A stretch of 52,543 nucleotides of DNA, taken from Alphaproteobacteria bacterium (lineage in GTDB: Bacteria; Pseudomonadota; Alphaproteobacteria; Micropepsales; Micropepsaceae). The stretch is from the NCBI GenBank assembly GCA_947465395.1, contig CANIAL010000014.1:1-52543 (forward strand). The letters run 5' to 3'. The notes beneath the pieces are model-generated. The model ran no database searches. It saw nothing but the letters and a program-made list of their open reading frames with translations, and had not been told where the DNA came from. The position numbers were made by a program, and so were the translations under genes. Shown here one piece after another: positions 36,703 through 45,438 of the stretch. Numbering within the stretch: position 1 is the stretch's first letter; every line of letters begins with the position of its first letter.

Positions 36703-37815
36703 CTATTGGCCGTTCATCATCCGCCACAGGCGGCGATGGCCGGTGTCAATGCTGATCACCGCGCTCATGCCCGAACGCAACTGCGGATCGCCCGGCTTTT
36801 CATCAATGGCGATGCGGACCGGGAAACGCTGGCCCACCTTCACCCAGTTGCCGCTGCCATTTTCGGACGGCAAGGCGGAGAAGGTGCTGTCGCTGCCCTG
36901 CCCCACCGCATCCACATGGCCGTGCCAGACATGGCCGGGATAGGTGTCCACGGTGATTTCCACCGGCGCGCCGGTGCGCACATGCGTCAGGTCGGTTTCC
37001 TTCATGGCGGCGCCGATCCACATATTCTTGGTGGCGATCAGGCCCACCGCGCTGGTGGTGGTGAAGGCCGACATGGCGGAGATCACCAATGTGCCGGGCT
37101 GGAGCGAATCCACCGCACTGACCACGCCGTCAAACGGCGCACGCACCACGGAATGATCCAGCTGGCGCTGCGCTTCGTCGGCGGCGGCCTTGGCTTTCAG
37201 GTAAGCGGGCGTCTGTTCGGCGGGCAAATTGGGATTGCCATTCAGCTTGGCCAATGCCGTGGAGGCCATGGACTGCAGCGAGAGCAAGGTAGCCTGCGAG
37301 CTTTGCAGTGCACCGCGCGCCTGGTCCACCGTGGCGGGCGCAATGGCGTTGGCTTTCGCCAGGGCCGCATAGCGGTCAAAGGTGAGCTGGTTCAGGCGAA
37401 CCTGCGCGCGCTGGGCGTTCATCTGGCCAACGGCGGCCTGGTACGAAGCGCGGGTGGATTCAGCGTCTTGCACGGCCTGGGCCTGGGCGGCCTGCGCCGT
37501 CAACAGCGCCGTCTGGAACGGCTCCTTCTGCAAGGAGAACAGCACCTGGCCCTTGGTCACTGTCTGGCCTTCATGCACATCCACTTCGGCCACCAGCCCC
37601 GACACGTCGGTGGAGACCATCAGCTTGTTGGCATGGATATAGGCATCGTCGGTGCCGACATAGCGCCCGCCGGTGAGATAGAAATAGGCCGCCACCGCCA
37701 GGGCGATGGCGACGCCGCCGATCATCAGGACCTTGCGCAACCGCGCCTTGTCGGAAAATACGCCCTGGCGCGCAGGCGCCGTGGCTTCAAAGGATACGCT
37801 GCTGGGTGCCGACAT
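36703..37815 (-). CDS. emrA: HlyD-family membrane fusion protein (EmrA type)
   Basis: 370 aa. N-terminal anchor (about 29-48), then GGRYVGTDDAYIHANKLMVSTDVSGLVAEVDVHEGQTVTKGQVLFSL, the first half of the lipoyl domain. A coiled-coil hairpin covers about 100-215, followed by VVRAPFDGVVSAVDSLQPGTLV and a C-terminal barrel. Partner of the adjacent EmrB. Starts 12 nt after marR. Confidence 0.93.
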   Translation of the reverse strand: MSAPSSVSFEATAPARQGVFSDKARLRKVLMIGGVAIALAVAAYFYLTGGRYVGTDDAYIHANKLMVSTDVSGLVAEVDVHEGQTVTKGQVLFSLQKEPFQTALLTAQAAQAQAVQDAESTRASYQAAVGQMNAQRAQVRLNQLTFDRYAALAKANAIAPATVDQARGALQSSQATLLSLQSMASTALAKLNGNPNLPAEQTPAYLKAKAAADEAQRQLDHSVVRAPFDGVVSAVDSLQPGTLVISAMSAFTTTSAVGLIATKNMWIGAAMKETDLTHVRTGAPVEITVDTYPGHVWHGHVDAVGQGSDSTFSALPSENGSGNWVKVGQRFPVRIAIDEKPGDPQLRSGMSAVISIDTGHRRLWRMMNGQ

Positions 37816-37827
37816 CTTGTTCTCCGA

Positions 37828-38289
37828 CTATTCTCCGGCGGCGGCCAGCGGGGTGCCGGCAGCCTCCATGGTGATCTTGGTTTTCATGTGTTGCAGGACT
37901 TCCAGAACGATGGCGCGCTTTTCCGCTGGCACATCGCCCAGAATCTGTTCGCCCAGTTCGGCGCGGTAATCGTCTATCAGCGCCAGTATCGGCTGGGCGG
38001 CGGCAAGCAGATGCAGCCGGTTGATGCGCCGGTCGCCGGGATCGGGGCGGCGCTCCAGAAGCCCGCGTGCCTCCAGCCGGTCCACAAGACGGCCCACCGT
38101 GATGGGTTCGACTTCGCATAGCGCCGCCATTTCATTCTGGGAAAGGCCAGGCTGATGGTGCAGCCGCACCAGGATGACGCCCTGCGCCCGCGTCAGGCCA
38201 TAGGTGCGCGCCCAGCGGTCAAAGCGGGTACGCAGCACCCGGGCCAGGTCGTGCAGCTGGAATTGCAGGTCGTTGTCGAAGCTCTTCAT
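37828..38289 (-). CDS. MarR-family regulator of the efflux operon
   Basis: 153 aa. Winged helix: YGLTRAQGVILVRLHHQPGLSQNEMAALCEVEPITVGRLVDRLEARGLLERRPDPGDRRINRLHLL. As first gene of marR-emrA-emrB it is likely an autorepressor released by exporter substrates. A dyad at 38312-38329 lies between a TATAAT box and its start codon. Confidence 0.9.
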   Translation of the reverse strand: MKSFDNDLQFQLHDLARVLRTRFDRWARTYGLTRAQGVILVRLHHQPGLSQNEMAALCEVEPITVGRLVDRLEARGLLERRPDPGDRRINRLHLLAAAQPILALIDDYRAELGEQILGDVPAEKRAIVLEVLQHMKTKITMEAAGTPLAAAGE

Positions 38290-38311
38290 GATTTTTGGTC
38301 GGTAAAGTTGG

Positions 38312-38351
38312 CAGGCGCTGCTTCGCCTGGAAACTAAGCAGCGTTATTATA
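38312..38351 (-). promoter_or_regulatory. Operator dyad and -10 box of the marR-emrAB operon
   Basis: CAGGCG (38312-38317), 6-nt spacer, CGCCTG (38324-38329) form a perfect dyad 22 nt before the marR ATG. TATAAT is at 38346-38351 on the minus strand, so the dyad covers about +10 to +30. No good -35 is seen. The placement suits repression by MarR. Confidence 0.5.
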
Positions 38352-38438
38352 TCCTGCAATGGGTATCGGGTGGCCGCCCACAGCCCGGCCCTGCCCAACC
38401 GGCCCGTCAAAAATCCAGCCATACCGCCAAAAACGAAA

Positions 38439-38466
38439 CAACCGGAGGCGGTTTTGCCTCCGGTTG
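38439..38466 (-). terminator. Intrinsic terminator of the porin-pstS operon
   Basis: CAACCGGAGGC (38439-38449) pairs perfectly with GCCTCCGGTTG (38456-38466) around a 6-nt loop. On the minus strand TTTCGTTTTTGG follows. It lies 50 nt after the pstS stop. Confidence 0.8.
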
Positions 38467-38515
38467 CCCGTTTACGCATGGGTGTCATGCCCGGCCCGAA
38501 GGCCGGGGATGAGGC

Positions 38516-39547
38516 TTACATTCCCGAACCCTGGATGTTCTTCCAGCTGGCCTCGATGGCCTGCACGGCATTGGGGGGCATGGGCACATAGTCCAGGCCA
38601 AGGGCAAGCTGGTCGCCCTTTTCCAGGCCGTATTTGAAGAACTTCAAGGCTTCGGCCGTCGCGGCCGTATCGCCCGGGTTCTTGTAGACCAGCACGAAGG
38701 TGGTGGCCGTGATGGGCCAGGCCGCAGCACCCGGGTTGTTGAGGAAGAGCACATAGAAGTCCGACTTGGCGGCATTGGCCCAGTCGGCGCTGGCGGCCGC
38801 GGCGCGGAAGGCTTCCACAGTCGGCTCAACGGTCTGGCCGGCCTGGTTGACCATCTTCACATGCGACAGGTGGTTCTGCTTGGCATAGGCATATTCGACA
38901 TAGCCGATGGTACCCTGGATCTGGGCCACATTGCCGGCGACGCCTTCATTGCCCTTGGCACCGATGCCCACGGGCCAGTCAATCGCCGTGTCGGCACCGA
39001 CATTGTTCTTCCAGTCCGCGTTGACGCGGCTGAGATAGGTGGAGAACTGGAAGGTGGTGCCCGAACCGTCCGAACGATGCACCACCACGATGGCGCGGCC
39101 CGGCAAATTGACGCCGGGGTTCAACTTCTTGATGGCCGCGTCATCCCAGCGGGCGATCTTGCCCTGGAAGATGGCGGACAGCGTGTTGCCGTCCAGGGTG
39201 AGCTGGCCTGGCGCGATGCCCGCGACATTGACCACCGGCACGATGCCGCCGATCACGACCGGGAACTGCGTCAGGCCGGCCGAAGCCAGTTCCTTGGAAG
39301 TCAGCGGCTTGTCGGTGGCGCCGAAGGTGACGGTCTTGGCGCGGATCTGGGCGATGCCGCCGCCCGAACCGATGGACTGGTAGTTCACGCCATTGCCGGA
39401 GACGCCCTTGTAGGCCGCGGCCCATTTGGCAACCACCGGGAACACAAAGGTGGAACCGGCGCCGGTAATGTCGGCGGCCAGCGCGCCGGTCACCGCCATG
39501 GCGGCGATGACAGCGGCGCCTACCAGTGTCTTGAAGGTCTTGTTCAT
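38516..39547 (-). CDS. pstS: Periplasmic phosphate-binding protein PstS
   Basis: 343 aa. Signal peptide MNKTFKTLVGAAVIAAMAVTGALA, mature start ADITGAGSTFVFPV. Phosphate-binding loops: TGAGSTF, IGSGGGIAQI, GATDKPL, and RSDGSGTTFQFSTYL. Donor of phosphate to PstCAB, whose genes are not here. GAGGA precedes the ATG. Starts 24 nt after the porin stop, so both share the Pho box at 41319-41347, and a terminator closes the pair. Confidence 0.95.
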   Translation of the reverse strand: MNKTFKTLVGAAVIAAMAVTGALAADITGAGSTFVFPVVAKWAAAYKGVSGNGVNYQSIGSGGGIAQIRAKTVTFGATDKPLTSKELASAGLTQFPVVIGGIVPVVNVAGIAPGQLTLDGNTLSAIFQGKIARWDDAAIKKLNPGVNLPGRAIVVVHRSDGSGTTFQFSTYLSRVNADWKNNVGADTAIDWPVGIGAKGNEGVAGNVAQIQGTIGYVEYAYAKQNHLSHVKMVNQAGQTVEPTVEAFRAAAASADWANAAKSDFYVLFLNNPGAAAWPITATTFVLVYKNPGDTAATAEALKFFKYGLEKGDQLALGLDYVPMPPNAVQAIEASWKNIQGSGM

Positions 39548-39571
39548 GTCGTCCTCTTTTCTTTTAAAATG

Positions 39572-41245
39572 TTAGTTGGCGAATTGCAGGCGGACGGCGA
39601 GGACATTGAGGTCCTGGCTGTCACGGCCCGGAAGCGCGGCCGTGCCCTTGTGCACCGTGACGATATTGTCCTGCAGCATCACGCGGACGTTGCGGTTCAG
39701 GTACCAGTTCAGGCCGATGGCCAAAACCCGCTCGTCGCCGCCATTGATGCCGGCAAGCTGCGTGGTGGTGGCAAGCTGGCCCTTGCGCCAGTTCAGGTTG
39801 GTGTCGGAGTAACGCGCCACCAGTTCCCAGGCGCCCCAGCTGTCGCCGGAGAAGGAGAAGGGCCGCGACGCCACCGGGGCCTGGAAGCCGCCGGCTTCAT
39901 TGTTGAGGGCCGACGTCGTGTAGGCCTTGGTCTCGCCCGTGATGATCCAGGAGCCTTCCAGGTACCAGCCGGAAAAATGCGGATGGTCAATCACGTTGGT
40001 AGCGGTGGGGCAGGCAGCGGCCGGAAGGCCCGCGCACTGGCGGTCCACTTCGAACTGGGCATATTCGCCGCCCAGGAAGAAGTTCTCGTAGTTGCCGCCC
40101 ATATCCACCGCGAACATGTTGGCGGTCTTGGCGTTGATGGCGCCGGTATCAATCAGGCGGGCGCCGTCCACGCGCACCTGCGGCCGGTCGCGGAAACGCA
40201 CCGTCTGGCTGCCGCCATTGGGATTGCCGTTGGAGCCGCTATAGAGAATCTGCGCGCCGCTGACGCCAACCGAGATGTTGCTGAGGCCGTTGGTCCACAG
40301 GCGCTGGGAAACACGGCCCAGGATCTGGCTGTTCTCGTCGCCATTGCCCGGCAGGGCCAGGCCCGAATTGGTGCCGTGGTTCTGGGCAGACCCGGTCTTG
40401 CCGCCAGAGAAAGTGAAGGTGGCGGCCAGATTGTCGCCGACCCAGAGCGCGTCGCTCTTGGCCCAGCCAACTTCCGCGCCGCGGCGGCTATCGCCCGCGC
40501 CAAAGCTGTCAGCAGCAATATTGTCGATTTCCGGGCGTTCGATGAACATCAGCGAAGCGGAGGACGTCGTGCCTTCGAACATGAAAGCCGGCTCGATCAC
40601 GCCGACATTGATGTGCATGTTGGGAAAGCCGGTATAGCTGACCACGGCCTTGTTCAGCAGCGGATCGCCTTCGCCGCCGGTGGGCACGCCCGCCGCGCCG
40701 AAGCTGCCGCCGTCGGAGCCGCCTGCGTTCAGGCGGAATTCATAGGCAAAATCATTATAGACCTTGCCTTCCACGCCAAAGTAAGCGCGGCGCATCGCCA
40801 CGCCGGTGGACAGGTCGGTCGGGCCGGAAAAGCCGGTGCCATGGACGTCGGATTGATTCTGGTTATATCCCGCAAAGTCGGTCTGGAAGCGCATGCGCAC
40901 CGCCATGGTGAAGCGGCCATCGCCACTGGAGAAAACCGGGCGGCCATTGTCGAAGGTCCAGGCCGCGGAGGCATAGCTCTGTTCCAGGGTGGACAGGCGC
41001 GTGCGATCATTCTGGACGCGGTCCTGCTGGTCTTCCAGCGCGCGGATGCGGTTTTCCAGGTCGCCCATGGAAGTCGAGGTTGAGCGCGGCATGTCGGCCT
41101 GGGCCAACTGCAAATTGCCGCTGGGCTGCGCCGCGACGGTGGTGGCGCCCATGTCGGTGCTGTTGCTGACGGCAGCCTGTGCGCCGCTTGTCATCGCGAT
41201 GGCCGCTGCACCCGCCAGCCAGTACGCCCTTTTCCCCAAAGCCAT
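39572..41245 (-). CDS. Outer-membrane porin, OprP/phosphate-selective type
   Basis: 557 aa. Signal peptide ending AQA (about residue 24), then a coiled coil at about 58-92 (MGDLENRIRALEDQQDRVQNDRTRLSTLEQ) that probably trimerises in the periplasm, then a 16-strand-like barrel ending in LAVRLQFAN. RRAYFGVEGKVYNDFAYEFRLN and GVIEPAFMFE are typical of the OprP/OprO family. Cotranscription with pstS and the upstream Pho box support phosphate uptake across the outer membrane. AAGGGA lies 8 nt before the ATG. Confidence 0.9.
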   Translation of the reverse strand: MALGKRAYWLAGAAAIAMTSGAQAAVSNSTDMGATTVAAQPSGNLQLAQADMPRSTSTSMGDLENRIRALEDQQDRVQNDRTRLSTLEQSYASAAWTFDNGRPVFSSGDGRFTMAVRMRFQTDFAGYNQNQSDVHGTGFSGPTDLSTGVAMRRAYFGVEGKVYNDFAYEFRLNAGGSDGGSFGAAGVPTGGEGDPLLNKAVVSYTGFPNMHINVGVIEPAFMFEGTTSSASLMFIERPEIDNIAADSFGAGDSRRGAEVGWAKSDALWVGDNLAATFTFSGGKTGSAQNHGTNSGLALPGNGDENSQILGRVSQRLWTNGLSNISVGVSGAQILYSGSNGNPNGGSQTVRFRDRPQVRVDGARLIDTGAINAKTANMFAVDMGGNYENFFLGGEYAQFEVDRQCAGLPAAACPTATNVIDHPHFSGWYLEGSWIITGETKAYTTSALNNEAGGFQAPVASRPFSFSGDSWGAWELVARYSDTNLNWRKGQLATTTQLAGINGGDERVLAIGLNWYLNRNVRVMLQDNIVTVHKGTAALPGRDSQDLNVLAVRLQFAN

Positions 41246-41318
41246 TCGAAATGTCCCTTGCTGTTTGCTGCGCGCTTATCCGCGCGCGGCGTCTTTCGCA
41301 GGGGGCGGCTACAGCAGG

Positions 41319-41347
41319 GTGACGGTTGTGTGACGGACGCGTGACAG
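41319..41347 (-). promoter_or_regulatory. Triple Pho box upstream of the porin
   Basis: On the minus strand CTGTCAC (41347-41341), CCGTCAC (41336-41330) and CCGTCAC (41325-41319) repeat with exactly 11 nt from start to start. That is the spacing and consensus (CTGTCAT-N4) of PhoB-binding half-sites. They lie 74-102 nt before the porin ATG. Confidence 0.8.
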
Positions 41348-41389
41348 CACCGGAAACCACGGGAAATCCGCGATTACAAAGCCTGTGGA

Positions 41390-41875
41390 TCAGTTCTTCT
41401 GGTCCAGCGCGCTGTATTTGCCACGGTAATAGACCAGCGGCGCGCTGCTGGAAGGACAGAAGAATCGCAAGACCCGTCCCAAAATGATGGTGTGATCCCC
41501 GCCCGGCGTGATGTTTTCGCGGGCGCATTCAAAAACCGCCAGCGAATCGGCCAAAGCGGGCGGCCCCAGCTCTGTCGGCAACAATGCGATTCCATCCAGC
41601 GAGTGTTCGCCGGGGCGCGAAAGGCGCGAGGAAACCTCCCGATGCTCCGTACCAAGAATGGAAACGGTAAAGCCCGAAGCACCCGCAAAGACATCATGGC
41701 GCTGGGAGCGGCGGTCCATGCACCAGAGCAGCAAGGGCGGCTCCAGCGAGACGGAGGTGAAGGAATTGACCGTGATGCCGTAATGGGCCGCATCCGGGGA
41801 CGCGGCCGTGACCACCGCCACCCCGGTGGGAAAACAGCCCAAAGCATCGCGGAAAGCACGGGAATCCATGGTCAT
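41390..41875 (-). CDS. Flavin reductase-like FMN-binding protein
   Basis: 161 aa. FRDALGCFPTGVAVVTAASPDAAHYGITVNSFTSVSLEPPLLLWCMDRRS is the conserved start of the flavin-reductase domain, with FTVSILGTEH and DHTIILGRVLRF after it. Supplies reduced flavin to a monooxygenase in many cases; no partner is next to it. ATG 41875 or 41869. Divergent from the MotB-like gene. Confidence 0.9.
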   Translation of the reverse strand: MTMDSRAFRDALGCFPTGVAVVTAASPDAAHYGITVNSFTSVSLEPPLLLWCMDRRSQRHDVFAGASGFTVSILGTEHREVSSRLSRPGEHSLDGIALLPTELGPPALADSLAVFECARENITPGGDHTIILGRVLRFFCPSSSAPLVYYRGKYSALDQKN

Positions 41876-42002
41876 AGATAACCCTAAACACGCCCTGCTT
41901 CATACTCGGTTAAGAGGGGGTGAGGCATGATCCGACCCTGTTTAACGGCAAAGGCGCGGCGGCAATGACCGCGCCAGCCACGGGTAAAAGGGATTTGGGG
42001 CC

Positions 42003-42890
42003 ATGGCCGGCGATCACGCGGTCATTATCAAGCGCATCAAGAAGGGCGGGCATGGCGGCCATCATGGCGGCGCCTGGAAAGTGGCCTATGCGGACTTCGT
42101 GACCGCGATGATGGCCTTCTTCCTTTTGATGTGGCTGATCAACACCACCACCCCCGAACAGAAACGCGGCATCGCCGATTATTTCGCGCCCCAGTCCATC
42201 GCCCAGACCGTGTCCGGTTCCGGCGGCGTGTTGGGCGGCAAGGTGCTGGGCGAAGAGTCAGCCCATGCCGGCGGCGCGCAATCGGTGATGCAGCGCCAAA
42301 GCCCGCCCTCGCCTTCCTCGCCCGTCAAGTCGCTGGCGAACGGCCAGACGCAAGGCGGCATGGGCGCGGATGCGGCGCACAGCGCCGACACCAACGCCGC
42401 GCAGGACAGCGACTTTGCGCATGCCGCCGAAGCGATCCGCCAGGCCATGCAGAACAATCCGGACCTGGCCAATCTTTCGCACCAGGTGATGCTGGACCAG
42501 ACGCCGCAGGGCCTGCGAATTCAACTGGTGGACCAGGATGGCCGCCCCATGTTCCAGCAGGGCACCAACGAGCCGATGCCTTACGCGAAAAAATTGCTGG
42601 CCGCTGTCGGCGGCATCATAGACACCTTGCCCAACCGGGTTTCCATCAGCGGGCATACATCTGCTGACGGCGGCGCTGGCGGAAACTGGGAATTGTCGGC
42701 GGCGCGCGCCAATGCGGCCCGCGGATTGTTGCAGTCGGGCGGGCTGTCGTCGGATCGCATTTACGAAGTGGCGGGCAAGGCGGGTTCGGAGCCCCTGTTG
42801 CCGGAAAATCCCGCCGCCTCGGCCAACCGGCGCCTGTCCATCGTGTTGTTGCGGGAAGCCCCGCCGACGCCGCCCGGAAGGCCGCTGTAA
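42003..42890 (+). CDS. MotB-like OmpA-domain protein, no MotA partner
   Basis: 295 aa. Basic N-terminus, then KVAYADFVTAMMAFFLLMWLI: a single helix with the proton-carrying Asp31 of MotB. After a Gln/Ser/Ala-rich linker (about 80-150), the C-terminal OmpA-like peptidoglycan-binding domain (about 165-285) has VSISGHTSADG, NWELSAARANAARGLL and NRRLSIVLL. MotA is absent and no flagellar genes are in the window. It can be the stator of a flagellar motor encoded elsewhere. Confidence 0.9.
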   Translation: MAGDHAVIIKRIKKGGHGGHHGGAWKVAYADFVTAMMAFFLLMWLINTTTPEQKRGIADYFAPQSIAQTVSGSGGVLGGKVLGEESAHAGGAQSVMQRQSPPSPSSPVKSLANGQTQGGMGADAAHSADTNAAQDSDFAHAAEAIRQAMQNNPDLANLSHQVMLDQTPQGLRIQLVDQDGRPMFQQGTNEPMPYAKKLLAAVGGIIDTLPNRVSISGHTSADGGAGGNWELSAARANAARGLLQSGGLSSDRIYEVAGKAGSEPLLPENPAASANRRLSIVLLREAPPTPPGRPL

Positions 42891-42933
42891 AAAGCGTGTT
42901 GAGCGTTAAGAGCAGTCCGGCCATAATCGCGCC

Positions 42934-43671
42934 GTGACCGACCAGCGCAACAGCCGCGTTCCGCAGTTCTTCCTCACGCCCGGGGGACCCTGTCCCTATC
43001 TGCCGGACCGGATCGAACGCAAGGTCTTCGCCCGCCTCACCGGCCCCCTGGCGCAGCCGCTATCCGAGGCGCTGACCCATTCCGGTTTCCGCCGCAGCCA
43101 GTCCATCGCCTATCGTCCCGCCTGCGAAGGCTGCACGGCTTGCGTCTCGGTGCGTATCCTGGCCGATGAATTCGTTCCCAGCCGCAGCCAGCGGCGCATC
43201 GCGCGGCGCAACGCCGACCTGGTTTCCAATTCCGTTCCCGCCGAAGCCAGCCGCGAGCAATTCGCGCTTTTGCGAACGTATCTGGACTCGCGTCATTCCG
43301 GCGGCGGCATGAGCGACATGGGCCTGTTCGATTACGTGGCCATGGTGGAGGAAACGCCGGTCCGCACCCATATCGTGGAATACCGCAAGAGCAATGACGA
43401 CGGCACGGCCGGGCCGCTGCTGGCCTGTGCGCTCAGCGATGTGCTGAAGGATGGCCTCTCCATGGTCTACAGTTTTTTCCATCCCGGCGAGGAGGCGCGC
43501 AGCCTGGGCACCGCCATGATCCTGGATCACATCGCCGCCGCAAAGGCGCGCGGGCTGCCTTATGTCTATCTGGGTTATTGGGTGCAGGGCTCGGACAAGA
43601 TGGATTACAAGGCCCGTTTCGCACCGCTGGAAGCCTTGGGCCGCGATGGCTGGGAGTTGCTCAAGCCCTAG
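42934..43671 (+). CDS. bpt: Aspartate/glutamate leucyltransferase (arginyltransferase family)
   Basis: 245 aa. Transfers Leu from tRNA to N-terminal Asp/Glu and feeds proteins to ClpAP (N-degron pathway). [70 protein letters not shown] and [24 protein letters not shown] are conserved. Starts with GTG 42934; 43 nt after the MotB-like gene. TAG stop is shared with metG as CTAG. Confidence 0.94.
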   Translation: MTDQRNSRVPQFFLTPGGPCPYLPDRIERKVFARLTGPLAQPLSEALTHSGFRRSQSIAYRPACEGCTACVSVRILADEFVPSRSQRRIARRNADLVSNSVPAEASREQFALLRTYLDSRHSGGGMSDMGLFDYVAMVEETPVRTHIVEYRKSNDDGTAGPLLACALSDVLKDGLSMVYSFFHPGEEARSLGTAMILDHIAAAKARGLPYVYLGYWVQGSDKMDYKARFAPLEALGRDGWELLKP

Positions 43672-45374
43672 CCGAAGCGCGCTTTCCATTCGGCAATCTG
43701 TTCATCCGCGATCTTGGCGAACAGCACATCCGGCGCCGTGATGGGCTGGCCAGCTTCCAGTTCATCCAGCGCCTTGGCCATCGGGTAATCCGGCCATGGC
43801 AAGACTTCCGCGTTATCGGCGATGGGCTGGATGGCCAGGTGCATCACCCGCGCCATGGACGGCATCACCGGCCAGCACAGATGCGAAAAGACATGGATCA
43901 GGTTCAGGCCCATGCGCACGCCCACAGCAGCCTTGTCGCGGTCGGTCTTGATATGCGTCCATGGCGCGGCGCGTGTCATGTATTCATTCCCCGTCACCCA
44001 GATGGCGCGCAGTTCGCCAAGCGCCTTGCGGAATTCGGCCTGTTCCATGAACTCTGCATATTGCGCCACGCGGCGGTCCATTTCTGCGATCAGCGTGTTT
44101 TCGTCTTCGCCATAGACGCCCTCGCCCGGCACCTTGCCGTCAAAGCGCGCGATGCAGAATTTCGTCACCCGGTTGACGAAATTGCCCAGCACATCGGCCA
44201 GGTCCTTGTTCAGCACGCCAGCAAAATGGTCCCAGGTGAAATTGCTGTCGGCGCTTTCGGGCGCATTGGCGATCAGATAATAGCGCCAGGCATCGGCGGG
44301 CAGCAATTCCAGCGCCGTGTCCATGAAGACGCCGCGCTTGCCGGAGGTCGAGAATTTTCCCCCGTCATAATTCATCCAGTTGAAGCCCTTGATGCGGTCC
44401 ACCAGCTTCCAGGGTTCGCCCGAGCCCATGATGGTGACGGGAAAGCCCACCGTGTGGAAAGGCACATTGTCCTTGCCCATGAATTCCCAATAGGTCACGT
44501 CGTTCGCATCGTGCCACCAGGACTTCCATATATTGCCCTTGCCATTGGCATCCGCCCATTCCTTGGTGGCGGCGATATATTCGATGGGCGCGTCGAACCA
44601 GACGTAGAAAACTTTTCCTTTTAGCTGGCCGTCCGCGATGTCGTCGGGCACCGGCACGCCCCACTCCAGGTCGCGGGTGATGCCGCGATCCTTCAGGCCT
44701 TCGTCCAGCCATTTGCGGGCGATGGAAAGCGCCAGCGCCGGCCATTCCTTGTCATGGCTGTCTATCCAGGTGCGAAGCTGTTCCACGAACAGCGACTGCT
44801 TCAAGAACAGATGCGCGCTGTCGCGGATTTCGATATCCGGGGAATTGGAAACGGCGGAGCGCGGATTGATCAAATCGGTGGGGTCCAGCACCCGGGTGCA
44901 ATTCTCGCACTGGTCGCCGCGCGCGCGCTCGTAACCGCAATGCGGACAAGTGCCGATGACATAGCGGTCGGGCAGGAAGCGTTTTTCCGCATTGGAATAA
45001 ACTTGGCGGGTGGTGCGGACTTCCAGGTGGCCGTTCTTCCAAAGCTGGCGGGCGAAATGCTGGGTGATCTCGCGGTTCTGGATGCTGGAGGAGCGGCCAA
45101 AATAATCCCATGACAGGCCATAGCGTTCGCCCAGCGCCTTTTGAATCTCATGCTGCTCGGCGCAATAGGTGGCGACATCCTGGCCCGCCTCCAGCGCCGC
45201 CAGTTCGGCGGGGGTGCCGTGCTCGTCGGTGGCGCAGATGAACAGCGTCTCGCGGCCCCGGGCGCGGGAATAGCGCGCGAAAATATCCGCCGGCAGCATG
45301 GAGCCGACCAGGTTGCCCAAATGCTTGACGCCGTTGATGTAAGGCAGGGCCGAGGTGATGAGGACGCGGTTCAT
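43668..45374 (-). CDS. metG: Methionyl-tRNA synthetase
   Basis: 568 aa, the short class I form without the C-terminal tRNA-binding domain. [17 protein letters not shown] holds the HIGH-like motif (His18-Asn21). The knuckle has Cys143, Cys146, Cys156 and Cys159 ([17 protein letters not shown]). KFSTS at about residue 330 is the KMSKS loop. ATG 45374 is preferred; the frame extends two codons to a TTG. Its start is 64 nt from the divergent secreted-protein gene. Confidence 0.97.
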   Translation of the reverse strand: MNRVLITSALPYINGVKHLGNLVGSMLPADIFARYSRARGRETLFICATDEHGTPAELAALEAGQDVATYCAEQHEIQKALGERYGLSWDYFGRSSSIQNREITQHFARQLWKNGHLEVRTTRQVYSNAEKRFLPDRYVIGTCPHCGYERARGDQCENCTRVLDPTDLINPRSAVSNSPDIEIRDSAHLFLKQSLFVEQLRTWIDSHDKEWPALALSIARKWLDEGLKDRGITRDLEWGVPVPDDIADGQLKGKVFYVWFDAPIEYIAATKEWADANGKGNIWKSWWHDANDVTYWEFMGKDNVPFHTVGFPVTIMGSGEPWKLVDRIKGFNWMNYDGGKFSTSGKRGVFMDTALELLPADAWRYYLIANAPESADSNFTWDHFAGVLNKDLADVLGNFVNRVTKFCIARFDGKVPGEGVYGEDENTLIAEMDRRVAQYAEFMEQAEFRKALGELRAIWVTGNEYMTRAAPWTHIKTDRDKAAVGVRMGLNLIHVFSHLCWPVMPSMARVMHLAIQPIADNAEVLPWPDYPMAKALDELEAGQPITAPDVLFAKIADEQIAEWKARFG

Positions 45375-45438
45375 GGCCAATTTGCTGTATGCTGCGAAGC
45401 ACCCCTCTTACAGGGGGGCGGCGGCAGGGGGAAGGGCG

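Noticed and set aside
38861..41083. 740-codon open frame antisense to the porin and pstS
   Set aside because: Runs across two genes and their gap, has no ribosome site and has shadow composition.
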